From contig CM064506.1 in the NCBI GenBank assembly GCA_032716605.1, positions 23,316,421 to 23,380,420 of the forward strand: a DNA stretch of 64,000 bases, in the 5' to 3' direction. The stretch's first letter is position 1. Every line of letters starts with the position of its first letter. The notes under the pieces were generated by a model. That model worked only from the letters and a program-made list of their open reading frames with translations, was not told the DNA's origin and did no database searches. Origin of the DNA: Paralithodes platypus. Taxonomy: Eukaryota; Arthropoda; Malacostraca; Decapoda; Lithodidae. This document shows, one piece after another, positions 21,772 to 31,620 of the stretch. The position numbers and the translations under genes are program-made.

Positions 21772-22148
21772 TTAAGGGGGGTCACCTGTTTTGGTTCTGT
21801 CCTTTTCTATCTTTCTCTGGCTTGTATCCATTTGGCCCCATTCAGCCTACTGTTTTAAGACGTTTATCCCCATCCAGGTGTCAATTTTTTACTGGTGAGC
21901 GGTAGCGAGCCAGCATATTTTTAATTTTTGTTTGACAGCAAGCTAAATTTGTACATTTTTCGATAGAAAAATTTCTCCGGCGAAGCCGGATTTCTTCATA
22001 TAATGCTGGCTCGCTATCGCTCGCCAGGAAGAAATCGACACCTAGATGGGGATAAACGTCTTAAAATAGTTGGCTGAATGGGGCCGAATGGAGCCAAAGA
22101 AAGAGAGAAAAGGACAGAAATAACAAAAAGCAGGGTTACCCCCCTTAA
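21772..22148 (-). mobile_element. TTAA-B fold-back element, copy 4 (best preserved)
   Basis: 377 bp. The ends TTAAGGGGGGTCACC and GGTTACCCCCCTTAA mirror each other, and the arms pair for ~150 bp (CTGGCTTGTATCC... / ...). The centre carries CTCCGGCGAAGCCGGA and a hairpin with ACATTTTTC stem and GATA-type loop. Good representative for defining the family. Confidence 0.9.
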
Positions 22149-22235
22149 AATTAATCAAGTTGGTGCATAAATCCCTCTGTTTTGCCCCATGACAGGCATT
22201 TCCCTCGTGTGTGGAGGGGGGGGGGGGGGGGGGGG

Positions 22236-22372
22236 GTGTTACTCTCCCAACTGTCTTGATAGCGTAATTAATGCATAAGTTCGCGGAATGTCGATGTGAG
22301 TATCCTAGGTACGAGTCCCTCCTGGAGTGCCACATGTATTTGTTGTTGATTTAATTAATGAGTTTAGAGGGG
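22236..22372 (+). mobile_element. SINE-1, decayed copy
   Basis: CTGTCTTGATAGCGTAATTA and a degraded box B (TAGGTACGAGTCCCTCC) precede a weak match to the SINE tail (TTAATGAG...GGGTGT). Confidence 0.5.
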
Positions 22373-22427
22373 TGTAAGTTGGTTGGTGGAAAAGGCATAA
22401 TAAAACGCCACCACTTCCTGTTTATCT

Positions 22428-22762
22428 TTAAGGGGAGATTTCCACTTGAGGGACTTTTTTCTTGAACCCTTTCTCCCTCATGTTTAGCCCCATTGCTTGT
22501 GATATTTTAAGAAGTTCGCCCCATTAGTTTACCGATTTTAAGAACTTTCGCCCCATTTATGTCACTTTTAAGGCCTTTCGTCCCCTTTAGGTGTCGACTT
22601 TTTCCTGGCGAGCGATAGCGAGCCTGTAATTTAAGAGGAATCGGCCTTCGGCCGGGACATTTTTCTACTGAAAAATGTACAAATGTATCTAGAAAGGGGG
22701 TCAAGGGGGTGTAATTTCAAGCTTGATGGAAGTCTAGGAAACTCACTAAAAACCTCCCCTAA
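22428..22762 (+). mobile_element. TTAA-A element, copy 15
   Basis: 335 bp, TTAAGGGGAGATTTCCACTT to ACCTCCCCTAA. All modules are present, with the intact GCGAGCGATAGCGAGCC and a CGGCCTTCGGCCG hairpin. Confidence 0.9.
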
Positions 22763-22803
22763 ACGAGTACACCGCACTTCTGTCTAGTGCACCAAAGACA
22801 CGT

Positions 22804-23004
22804 TTAAGGGGGGATGGGGCCTTTTTCTGGACCACTTTCTCCCTCGTGTTTAGCCCCATTAGTTTTAAGATTCTAAGACGTTCGGTCCATTACTTTGGCG
22901 ATTTTAAGACCTTTCGCCCCATTTCTTTGTCCATATTTTAGACCTTTCGTGCCCTTTAGTTGTCGATTTTGTCATGGCGAGCGATAGCGAGCGTGTAATT
23001 TAAG
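22804..23004 (+). mobile_element. TTAA-A element, copy 16 (right half missing)
   Basis: Normal from TTAAGGGGGGATGG through the core, then broken exactly at the internal AATTTAAG, where unrelated sequence starts. This break at an internal TTAA could mark another TTAA insertion whose far side has been lost. Confidence 0.75.
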
Positions 23005-23399
23005 TCCATTAGCATAAGGTAAATTGAATTTGGACCAATTGCTTAGTGTGCAGCAACAATTTTATCTCAAAATGTGCATATTTGGAGTTAATTTCGGGAG
23101 TGGCTTAAATTGGAAAATCCACAATAATGGTCCAATTAAAATTTTTATGGTGTCAATGGATCCAGGGGGTTGTTATGTATTTGGGAGATAAATTTGGGCG
23201 TATTCCATACATTCATTCCTAGTCCATGGATGATTTACTGTTCCTGTGTCAAAATTATGGTAAGGGTAAAACCTAAGCTAGGGCTCTTTTCGAAAACATT
23301 TGAACAGGGGCACAATTATTATTATTAGTAGTAGTAGTTTTTTTTTTTTTTTTTTCAAAATGTATATGCAATATACTGTTGGAATCGCAACAGCGTTAG

Positions 23400-23440
<41 letters not shown>

Positions 23441-23700
23441 TCCCTAAAAGTGTAAAATTCCAAAATGATCCGACGAGGGTCAAAATTTTGGTAAGGCTAA
23501 CCCAAGAATATAAACGGATACAATTGAGATAAAAATACAATACCTGTTACAATTTTTACGTAGGTTTATTATAGACTCTGATCCTATGGCTAATACATCC
23601 AACTATAACAAATGTTTGCGTAATACCAGCTTAAGAAGGCCGTGAACTTATTAACTATCTAATGCGAGGAGGGGGGGGGTCTTTATAGAAATCCCCCCCC
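23005..23700. other. Unclassified AT-rich sequence with ACA repeat; no gene
   Basis: Two similar phrases (GTCAAAATTATGGTAAGG near 23250 and GTCAAAATTTTGGTAAGG near 23480) suggest an old duplicated repeat. An (ACA)n tract lies at 23404-23440, T and C homopolymers at 23340 and 23692. No coding frame is supported. Confidence 0.5.
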
Positions 23701-23709
23701 CCCCCCCCC

Positions 23710-23945
23710 AGCGTTTGCCCCATTACTTTAGTGATTTTAAATACGCTTTGTTCCATTTGTTTGGCGATAATACGACATTTCGCCCCATCCAGGTGTCAAG
23801 TTTATCTGGGCGAGTGATAGCAAGCTTGCAATTTAGGAGAAAACTGGCTTTGGTCAGATCATTTTGTATTACCAACAAATTTACAAATTTCGCTTGAAAG
23901 GGATCAGGGTAGGCATTTTTAGTCTAGAAGGTAAACTAAAAATAA
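23710..23945 (+). mobile_element. TTAA-A element, copy 17 (decayed)
   Basis: GCCCCATT iterated units, a mutated core (GCGAGTGATAGCAAGC) and CTTGAAAGGGATCAGG are recognisable. Both ends are lost. Confidence 0.6.
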
Positions 23946-24239
23946 AAAATAGCTCGATAATGGCACAAATAATGAAAACACTCAATAATAATGAAACAAT
24001 ATTATCCACAATAACCACCCAAGTTAGTAGGAATAGAATTATAAAGAAGATCACGAACAGTTAATTGATTCTTTATTCCAGACATTTCAACATCTTAACA
24101 ACATATCATCATCATCAGTGGTGTTCTTCGTAAAACTAAGGAGAGACGGGTGTTGAGAGATTCAAAAACAAAAATGCCACAATAATCTCCAAGATTCAGC
24201 AGAAATAAAATAAGGGAGATCACGAACAGGTTCATATAT

Positions 24240-24378
24240 ACTGTAGATATGTGTGAATATGTGTTTTGTCTGCGTGTGTTCGTTGTTTTATGTTTTATGT
24301 TGTGTTTTGTGTTTTCCCTGTTCTTGCTCTGTCTTGAGTCGGCCCCCCCCCCCAAAAAAAAAGGGAAAAGTTGGGATT
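24240..24378 (+). repeat. Repeat Q, copy 1
   Basis: TGTGTGAATATGTGTTTTG ... GCTCTGTCTTGAGTCGGCC ... GGGAAAAGTTGGGATT. It matches copies at 34590, 45940 and (tail only) 63815, whose 3' ends run into GATA or TACA microsatellites. Probably an unclassified SINE or LINE tail. Confidence 0.6.
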
Positions 24379-24973
24379 GAGTTATTATATAGATAGACGA
24401 ACTGGTTCATGGTTATATATTGAGTTATTATATAGATAGACGAACTGGTTCATGGTTATATATGGAGTTATTATATAGATAGACGAACTGGTTCATGGTT
24501 ATATATTGAGTTATTATATAGATAGACGAACTGGTTCATGGTTATATATTGAGTTATTATATAGATAGACGAACTGGTTCATGGTTATATTGGGTTATTA
24601 TATAGATAGACGAACTGGTTCATGGTTATATATGGAGTTATATAGATAGACGAACTGGTTCATGGTTATATATTGAGTTATTATATAGATAGACGAACTG
24701 GTTCATGGTTATATATGGAGTTATTATATAGATAGACGAACTGGTTCATGGTTATATATTGAGTTATTATATAGATAGACGAACTGGTTCATGGTTATAT
24801 ATTGAGTTATTATATAGATAGACGAACTGGTTCATGGTTATATATTGAGTTATTATATAGATAGACGAACTGGTTCATGGTTATATATTGAGTTATTATA
24901 TAGATAGACGAACTGGTTCATAGTTATATATTGAGTTATTATATAGATAGACGAACTGGTTCATGGTTATATA
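24379..24973. repeat. 43-bp tandem array, ~14 units
   Basis: Unit contains GAGTTATTATATAGATAGAC and GAACTGGTTCATGGTTATAT. Two units are shortened (one lacks TATT, one lacks TATTAT). It follows directly the end of Repeat Q, and the TAGATAGA inside the unit matches Q's usual tail. The sequence right of the array (ATTCCAGACTTTTCCACATC) resembles that at 24075 left of Q. Confidence 0.95.
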
Positions 24974-25109
24974 TTCCAGACTTTTCCACATCTTCCCAGA
25001 TCATCATTAGTGGTCTTCTACGTAACCTCCCTTATGATTCTATTCCTACTGAAGCTCCGGTTCCCAAGGAACACCCCTCTCTCCGAACCCCCCAAGATGT
25101 CGGCTAAAC

Positions 25110-25324
25110 TATAGGTAGCGCCAACGAACTTGACAATAATCTTGACCCCTTAACTTCTCATAATTCAAAATTAATGTATGCAATCGCGCTGAAATTTTTA
25201 TCATTTGGAAAGGGCCCACCAGGAAATAGGTGTGGATATTTACAGCCAGTTTGCTCTAGGCCCTTTTGAGTTATGAGAAGTTAAGGGGTCAAGATTATTG
25301 TCAAGTTCGCTGGCGTTACCCATA
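25110..25324. mobile_element. TA-G fold-back MITE, copy 1
   Basis: ~213 bp with inverted ends TAGGTAGCGCCAACGAAC / GTTCGCTGGCGTTACC-type (about 45 bp pairing through GACAATAATCTTGACCCC). TA-flanked and non-coding. Second copy at 42731. Confidence 0.75.
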
Positions 25325-25338
25325 ATGTTCAGTACCGG

Positions 25339-25554
25339 TACAATCAGCCTAATAAGTCATGTCTCGGCACCAAGTATGTTTTGATCAATAATTGGTATCA
25401 GCAATATCTAAAACTGTATTTATTCATTTCGAGTGAGATATACAAACATGATCCTACACTTAACGACCCTATTCAACATCTGGCAGACATTAATACAGCA
25501 CAGAGAAAGCCGAACGTAATGGCAGCTGAGACATGACTTATTAGCGCGACCGTA
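25339..25554 (-). mobile_element. TA-M MITE, copy 1
   Basis: 216 bp between TAs. Ends TACAATCAGCCTAATAAGTC and GACTTATTAGCGCGACCGTA are inverted repeats. The interior (CACCAAGTATGTTTTGATCA, ACCCTATTCAACATC) is shared in reverse with the copies at 33785, 34886 and 41445. Confidence 0.75.
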
Positions 25555-25612
25555 CCAACCTGTAGAAGATTTGGCTGTTGTATCGTTGTGGTGAGGACTT
25601 GTCAGGGTTTCC

Positions 25613-25908
25613 TTAAGGGGAGGCAGACCGTTTTTCTGGACCCCCTTCTCCCTAATGTTTAGCCCCACTAGTTTTGAGATAATAAGACGTTCGGCCCATT
25701 AGTTTGGCGATTTTAACACCTTTCGTCCCATTTCGTTGTCAATGTTAAGACCTTTCGTACATTTTTCTACCGAAAAATGTACAAATTTATCTTGAGGGGG
25801 GTCTAGGGGGTGTTTTTCTAAGCTTGTTGGAGGTCTAGGAAGGAAACTAAAAAAAAATATATGAGTAAATGAATTAATAGACCAAACAAAGGGCCAGTCT
25901 CCCCTTAA
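25613..25908 (+). mobile_element. TTAA-A element, copy 18 (core deleted)
   Basis: Both ends are intact (TTAAGGGGAGGC, GTCTCCCCTTAA) and the iterated units are present, but the sequence jumps from GACCTTTCGT straight to ACATTTTTC. The core 17-mer and the GGCC hairpin (about 75 bp) are cleanly missing. Confidence 0.85.
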
Positions 25909-25916
25909 GCTTGGTC

Positions 25917-26172
25917 CTAAGGGTGGGAAGGGAGGATGTGACCCATGCTTTACTAAGGGTGGGAAGGGAGGCTGTGACCCATGCTTTACTAAGGGTGGGA
26001 CGGGAGGATGTGACCCATGCTTTACTAAGGGTGGGAAGGGAGGATGTGACCCATGCTTTACTAAGGGTGGGAAGGGAGGATGTGACCCATGCTTTACTAA
26101 GGGTGGGAAGGGAGGATGTGACCCATGCTTTACTAAGGGTGGGAAGGGAGGATGTGACCCATGCTTTACTAA
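25917..26172. repeat. 36-bp tandem array, ~7 units
   Basis: Unit contains AAGGGTGGGAAGGGAGGATG and TGACCCATGCTTTACT. It lies exactly between TTAA-A copy 18 and TTAA-B copy 5. Its 36-bp period makes open frames on both strands. Confidence 0.95.
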
Positions 26173-26543
26173 AGGTAACCTACTTTTTGTTATTTCTGTC
26201 CTTTTCTCTCTTCTCCGGCTTGTATCCGTTCTGCCCCATTCAGCCAACTATTTTAAGACGTTTATCCCCATCTAGGTGTCGCTTTCTTCCTGGCGAGCGA
26301 GCGAGCCAGCATTATTTGAAGAAATCCGACTTCGCCGGAGACATTTTTCTATGGAACAATTTACAAATTTAGCCTGCTGTCTAACAAAAATAAAAAATAT
26401 GCTGGCTCGCTACCGCTCACCAGTAAGAAATTGACACCTGGATGGGGATAAACGTCTTAAAACAGTAGGCTGAATGGGGCCAAATGGATACAAGCCAGAG
26501 AAAGATAGAAAAGGACAGAACAAAAACAGGTCACCCCCCTTAA
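26169..26543 (+). mobile_element. TTAA-B fold-back element, copy 5
   Basis: Inverted arms (CAGCCAACTATTTTAAGACG / CGTCTTAAAACAGTAGGCTG). The left end overlaps the last satellite unit (CTAAAGGTAACC); the right end is CACCCCCCTTAA. The left core 17-mer has lost ATA (GCGAGCGAGCGAGCC). Confidence 0.85.
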
Positions 26544-26591
26544 CAAACGCCAACATGTACAAATAATGCAGGAGGACGGTATGACAAGAAA

Positions 26592-26796
26592 TTAAGGGAG
26601 CCCACCTCGCTTTTTTCCCTTTCTCCCCATCCAGGTGTCGATATCTTCCTGGTGAGCGGTAGCGAGCTAGCATATATATTTTTTGTTTTGAGAGCAAGCT
26701 AAATTTGTACATTTTTCGATAGCAAAATGTCTCAGACTTCTCCATACAATGCTGGCTCGCTATCGCTCGCAAGGAAGATATCGACACCTGGATGGT
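26592..26796 (-). mobile_element. TTAA-B element, copy 6 (short)
   Basis: Starts TTAAGGGAGCCCACC. Both outer arms are shortened to CCCATCCAGGTGTCGATATC and its complement. The hairpin core and both copies of the 17-mer remain. The right side ends at TGGTCAA. Confidence 0.75.
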
Positions 26797-26849
26797 CAAC
26801 CACAGCAGGTCAAAGTCAGGTCAACCACGGCAGATCAACCATGTCAGGC

Positions 26850-26966
26850 TCGAACGTCCCTTGATTTTGGCCCTGTCACTCTTTTAACTATGGGGGAGGC
26901 ACTCGCTATAGGCAGTTATGCCTTTTGCCTCCCTCAATCACATAGAAAAAAAACAAAAACAAACAA
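26850..26966 (+). mobile_element. LINE-a 3' tail only
   Basis: From GCTCGAACGTCCCTTGATTT through CCCTGTCACTCTTTTAACTA to ACATAGAAAAAAAAC with an A/C-rich tail. This is an extreme 5' truncation. Small GTCAACCA repeats lie just upstream. Confidence 0.8.
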
Positions 26967-27050
26967 AGATCACACCTGTTCAGCCATGACTAATCAATAA
27001 TGCCAGGTACATTTTCAAGGTGTGTTTAATGTGTATAATTTTAAACTACC

Positions 27051-27887
27051 TCACTTTCGAATCACCTTACCTTGGCAATTTTGTTCAATGTGAGAGACCA
27101 CCTGGTCGACTCTACCAGGATCACCTATTAATTTTACCGGGCGACCATCCATAGGGACGATTATTTTTATCTTGTATTTTTCTTGGATGGCAATCAAGGC
27201 TTGCCCACCAACACCAACCATCAGGTCCTTTATATTTTGGGGCATTTGCATTAACACCATCTTTTCGACGCTTCTTGGTGCCGTGACAACAATGCTTTCG
27301 TTTCGTTTTTCCTCTTCCAGCTGCTGACAATACTTCCCTATATCTCCCTCCCTGCCTTTACCTTGCTTTCTGGCCAGTGTTTCAAGATTCACTCGTTCTT
27401 TCAGCCTGTCAATTTCTTTCTTTTCATCAGATCCTTTGTTCATCCGCAAAGACTCGCGTGCTTTCAAGATTGCGTCTTGTTCGAATATCTTTAATTTCAA
27501 TTGTTCGATATCAATTTTATACTGCTCCAAACATTGACAAGTTTTCTTTTCACTAGCCTCTGCGTCAAACCTGCCTTGTTTTGCCAAAGCCAGCCAATAC
27601 CCGCTTTTTTTCAAGGTTGCGTTTTGTTCGGAAATCTTGAAGTTCAATTGTTCGACCTCATAGTTATGCTTCTCCAAAGCTTGACGCATTTTCTTTTCAC
27701 TAGCCTCTGAGATTAACCTGGCTTGTTTTTCCAAAGCCAGAGTCTTTAAACTTGCGTCTTGTTCGGACATCTTTCGCTTAAAGTTTTCGATATCAATATT
27801 ATGCTTCTCCAAAGCCTGAAACATTGTCTTTTCACTAGCCTCTGAGTTTGACCTGGCTTGTTTTTCCAAAGCCAAGTCATGCCGCAA
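27051..27887 (-). CDS. KH-domain C-terminal open frame
   Basis: A 278-codon frame, the longest convincing non-transposon frame in the window. Three coiled-coil repeats cover residues ~5-47, 50-92 and 99-141 (EKQARSNSEASEK, EKQARLISEASEKK, AKQGRFDAEASEKK). A charged linker follows. Residues ~206-270 form a KH domain: LMVGVGGQALIAIQEKY carries the GxxG loop (GVGG, 225-228), then KIKIIVP and the VKLIGDPGRVDQVVSHI strand-helix end. KH domains bind single-stranded RNA or DNA. The first Met (27887) is probably not the true start, since the same frame runs upstream through one TAG. It ends at TGA 27051-27053 with no nearby AATAAA. Confidence 0.6.
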   Translation of the reverse strand: MRHDLALEKQARSNSEASEKTMFQALEKHNIDIENFKRKMSEQDASLKTLALEKQARLISEASEKKMRQALEKHNYEVEQLNFKISEQNATLKKSGYWLALAKQGRFDAEASEKKTCQCLEQYKIDIEQLKLKIFEQDAILKARESLRMNKGSDEKKEIDRLKERVNLETLARKQGKGREGDIGKYCQQLEEEKRNESIVVTAPRSVEKMVLMQMPQNIKDLMVGVGGQALIAIQEKYKIKIIVPMDGRPVKLIGDPGRVDQVVSHIEQNCQGKVIRK

Positions 27888-28837
27888 TTGTTGCTAGCTT
27901 TCCATCGCCTCTTTCAAGGCTTGGTTCCCCTTCTCCACTAGACATCGCGACTCCCGTAGAGCTTCCGTGTTACAAGTGTTATCCAACTTAAGCTTTTCTT
28001 CATTCAATGTTAAATTATGTTTCACCTGAACAAGAGCCTGGGCCAAGTATTCAACCTCCTCTAAGCTGGACTTTAGGTCCACCTTGACTGTATCCAGTTC
28101 TTGGGCGAGTTCTGCGGCATAATTGTTTTCTCTCTCTGCGGCATAATTGTTTTCTCTCTCTGCGGCATAATTGTTTTCGCTCTCTACTGCGTCTTGCAAT
28201 TTCTGATTTTCTTTGGACAATTGTTCAACAACAATGCTTAGTTTTTCGTTCTCTTCCCTTTCCCGGCACAATTTTCCCTCCGTTTCCTTTAAAGTTAAAT
28301 TGACCGTATCGAGATTTTGAGACAGTTCTGCGGCATAATTGTTTTCTCTCTCTGCGTTTTCTTGGTTTCTTCGGACAATTGTTCAACACAAAATTTTAGT
28401 TTTTCGTTCTCTTCCCTTTCCCGGCACAATTTTTCCTCCGTTTCCTTTAAAGTTAAATTGACCGTATTGAGATTTTGAGAGAGTTCTGCGGCATAATTGT
28501 TTTCTATCTCTGCTGCGTCTTGCGTTTTCTTGGTTTCTTCGGACAATTGTTCAACAACAATTTTTAGTTTTTCGTTGTCTTCCCTATCCAGGCGCATTTT
28601 TTGTTCCATTTCCTGGCAATTTTCTTTACATTTTAGGTCCATTTCCTGGCATTTTACTGTCATAATTTTCCTCTCACTTCGCTCGCGTTCCAACTCTATG
28701 TTCACGCACTCCAGATCATTTTGCAACTTTTGTTCCTGTTCCCTTGCCTTCTGTTTTTGTTGCTCCTTCTTCAGCGACCTTTCCACCTTCCTCATCCTCC
28801 ACAGCTTCCGAACCCACTTCAATATTTCGCTACACAT
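27051..28837 (-). pseudogene. Coiled-coil protein with C-terminal KH domain, broken frame
   Basis: Three consecutive open stretches form one protein of about 590 residues. From the Met at 28837 the first ~167 residues are a Lys/Glu/Gln-rich coiled coil with internal repeats (NNYAAEL.QNL.TV, LTLKETE.KLCREREENEKL). Near 28355 a deletion in one repeat shifts the frame; the correct next residues AERENNYAAELSQNLDTV continue one frame over. A lone TAG at 27894-27896 then interrupts that frame (KEAMES*QQLRHD). The rest holds three ~44-residue repeats (LALEKQAR..SEASEK..) and a KH RNA-binding domain. No introns are visible. It could be a decaying gene, a retrocopy, or a live gene with two consensus errors. 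The gene family is not recognised; binding of RNA is inferred from the KH fold only. Confidence 0.65.
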
Positions 28838-28929
28838 ATTGAAGGTTTTGTTAAGAACGAATATATTGCAAATGGTTTAAGATTGATTCAGATAATATCG
28901 AATTGATAATAAGCTACTTGACGATTGAT

Positions 28930-29075
28930 TCAGCCACCGTCCTGGTGGTGTAATGGTTAAGGTGGCAAAAATATGTGTGTGATAACCCGGGTTCGAATCC
29001 CGGTGGATCATATATACTTTAATTAATTTCATTGGGGGTGTGGTGGTGAGATTAATAAAAATAATAGTGTGGCTG
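28930..29075 (+). mobile_element. SINE-1 (tRNA-derived)
   Basis: CCGTCCTGGTGGTGTAATGG head, GGGTTCGAATCCCGGTGGAT box B, then the TTAATTTCATTGGGGGTGT tail. Well preserved; closest copy in the window is at 57570. Confidence 0.85.
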
Positions 29076-29189
29076 GAATATTATGGTTTTGTATAAAATA
29101 CTCTCCTCTCATTTGTATGAACTTGCCCCGGGTTGGATATGTTAGGTTAGGATAGGATAGGATAGGTTAGTTTAGTTTAGTTGACATTA

Positions 29190-30035
29190 GAAGTGATGGT
29201 CGTATTAGTAGGGATGATGGTGATAGTAGTAATGATGGTGATAATAGTAGTGATGATGGTGATAGCTGTAGTGATAATGATGACAGTTATGATGATGGTG
29301 AAAGTAGTAGTGGTGATGTTAACACTAGTAATGAGGATGATAATAGTGATGATGGTGATAGCTGTAGTGATAATGATGACAGTTGTGATGATGGTGAAAG
29401 TAGTAGTGGTGATGTTAACACTAGTAATGATAATAGTAGTGATGATGGTGAGTAATGAGTATGATAATAGTGATGATGGTGATAGCTGTAGTGATAATGA
29501 TGACAGTTGTGATGATGGTGAAAGTAGTAGTGGTGATGTTAACACTAGTAATGATGATGATAATAGTGATGATGGTGATAGCTGTAGTGATAATGATGAC
29601 AGTTGTGATGATGGTGAAAGTAGTAGTGGTGATGTTAACACTAGTAATGAGGATGATAATAGTGATGATGGTGATAGCTGTAGTGATAATGATGACAGTT
29701 GTGATGATGGTGATGTTAACACTAGTAATGATGATGATAATAATAGTGATGGTGATAGCTGTAGTGATAATGATGCCAGTTGTGATGATGGTGAAAGTAG
29801 TAGTGGTGATGTTAACACGGTAGTGATGATAATGGTGATAGTGATGATTGTGGTAGAGGTGTTAATGGTGATAGTGATGATGGTGGTGATTGTGGTAGTG
29901 ATGAAAATGGTGATAGTGATGATGATGGTGATTGTGGTAGAGGTGATAGTGATGATGGTGGTGATTGTGGTAGAGTTGTTAATGGTGATAGTGATAATGG
30001 TGGTGATTGTGCTACTGGTGATAATGGTGGTAGTA
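29190..30035. repeat. GAT-type repeat, locus 2, with 96-bp higher-order unit
   Basis: GATGGTGAT-like units. Between ~29335 and 29815 they are organised as a 96-bp higher-order repeat marked by GGTGATGTTAACACTAGTAA; starts at 29460, 29556 and 29652 are exactly 96 bp apart. The left flank matches locus 1 at 19262. Confidence 0.9.
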
Positions 30036-30059
30036 TTTTATATACATATATAATGGATA

Positions 30060-31145
30060 GCTTATCGTAAATCAATCGGGCTATAAAAAACATAGGGGTA
30101 GTTGGGGTAAAAACAAACATAGGTCATCATATGTTAATTTTTTTGAATACATTTTTTTCTTTTTTTTGTACAGATTGCCCACAATATAAGCAACATTTTA
30201 TGCAAACGGGTTTTTTTTCTATACAAATGTGTGGGACGTATATATCGCTACGCGACAGATTTTTTTTTTTTTTTTTTTTGTCCGTTCAACTTTTTTATTA
30301 TTTTTTGTTAATGTTCAATACCTGGAATGGTTTGCATGCAGCGCTTTTTTTCTGCTTTAAGGTGTTATACTATAGTTGGTTTCTTCACTCCCCTGCAGTG
30401 ATTCTCCTGTCAACTCCAGTATCCGACACACAGGTATGTTTTTTTTTTACCCCGACCATTGACATGCAATGGGGGTAATAAAAAACAACTCCAGCATAGA
30501 TGTATATATGAGTTATTTTTACCCCGACTATTAACATGCAGTTGGGGTAATAAAAATAATCCGCACTGAGATTGAACAGAATACAATTATGACACAATTG
30601 AATGATGTGTGCCACAATAGGTCACCCATTCTCTGCAGAGGAGCAGTAGTTATATCTCTGTTGTCATTATAGGTCACCCATTCTCTGCAGAGGAGCAGTA
30701 GTTATATCTCTGTTGTCATTTACTTCCATTTGTTTGCTATGTTTTTTTTTACCCCATACGTGATTCGTGTTTACCCTTTTGGCCGGGGTAATACAAAATC
30801 TGTTTATTCTGGAATACCTGGTTATTCTTATGTGCTAGGCTATATTTACTGCTGCCACATCAAGGCCTCATATGTACCCTATTCTATGATATATGTACTT
30901 TCTCCCTAGTATTAATAATGCCTGAGGCAAAGCAAAGTTAAGACAAACAATTTTGTTTTACCCCGATTGATTTATACTATCTTAGTTTGTATTTACATAA
31001 ACGTGACACGCATCGCACAGACACACACGCACAGACACACACTGACACAGACACGGGCGCATATCATTTGGGCGATTGAGCACTTCATTTGAGCGAACAA
31101 AATATATCATCTGGGCGCCAGTCATCTCTTCATTTGGGCGATAAG
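30060..31145. other. Region rich in GGGGTAA/TTACCCC motifs; no gene
   Basis: GGGGTAAAAACAAAC (30105), TTACCCCGACCATTGACATG / TTGGGGTAATAAAAA (30447-30555), TTTTACCCC (30747) and GTTTTACCCCGATTG (30955) recur in both orientations. They suggest remains of one or more fold-back elements ending in GGGGTAAAA. Poly-T runs and a CACA-rich stretch (31010-31055) are present. No supported coding frame. Confidence 0.45.
30617..30720. repeat. 52-bp tandem duplication
   Basis: ATAGGTCACCCATTCTCTGC ... ATCTCTGTTGTCATT occurs twice in direct succession without differences. Confidence 0.95.
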
Positions 31146-31359
31146 TTAACCCTTTGCGTACCAGCGACGTGTGTTATATTCTTTTGTAGCTATATTTAGA
31201 CGTTATTGTGCAGCTTAGGAAGGATGTGTGGTAGTTAAGGGGTAGGTTGAGATAGTTTACATCCCTATTATTGCTAGAGGTCCTTCCTAAGCTGAATAAA
31301 ATCGTGTAATAGTTGCCAGAATATGATGAAAAGGACGTCTCTGGTACTGCATGGGTTAA
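31146..31359. mobile_element. pB-C MITE, copy 5 (complete)
   Basis: 214 bp between TTAAs. Start TTAACCCTTTGCGTACCAGC; the right end GGTACTGCATGGGTTAA is diverged. The inner arms CAGCTTAGGAAGGAT / ATCCTTCCTAAGCTG-type pair. Confidence 0.85.
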
Positions 31360-31454
31360 GCTCTATTTTGCCGTATTCGACACTTCACTTGGGCGAGAAT
31401 CATACCGGTTCTCAGTCAGTCATACCGGTTCTCAGTCAGTCTCAAATTCCTGTA

Positions 31455-31620
31455 ATCGGTTCCATGTCATCTCAACCAGTACCAAATCAACCTAGACCAA
31501 CCAAACCAGTGCCAACATATAGTACTACCCTAACTTAACCTAACCGTATTGGTTGATTTGGTACTGGTTGAGAGCTACTGGTTGAAATGGTCTACTGGTT
31601 GTGTTGTCCGGTCACCCCTG
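31455..31620. repeat. Inverted copy of the repeat at 21066-21200
   Basis: CTCAACCAGTACCAAATCAA ... GTATTGGTTGATTTGG folds on itself and matches the earlier copy in reverse, including CCGGTCACC at the end. A 20-bp duplication (CATACCGGTTCTCAGTCAGT, twice) precedes it at 31402-31441. Confidence 0.65.

Noticed and set aside
29181..30053. 290-codon Asp/Ser- and Met/Val-rich frame
   Set aside because: Direct translation of the GAT higher-order repeat; the other frames are equally open.
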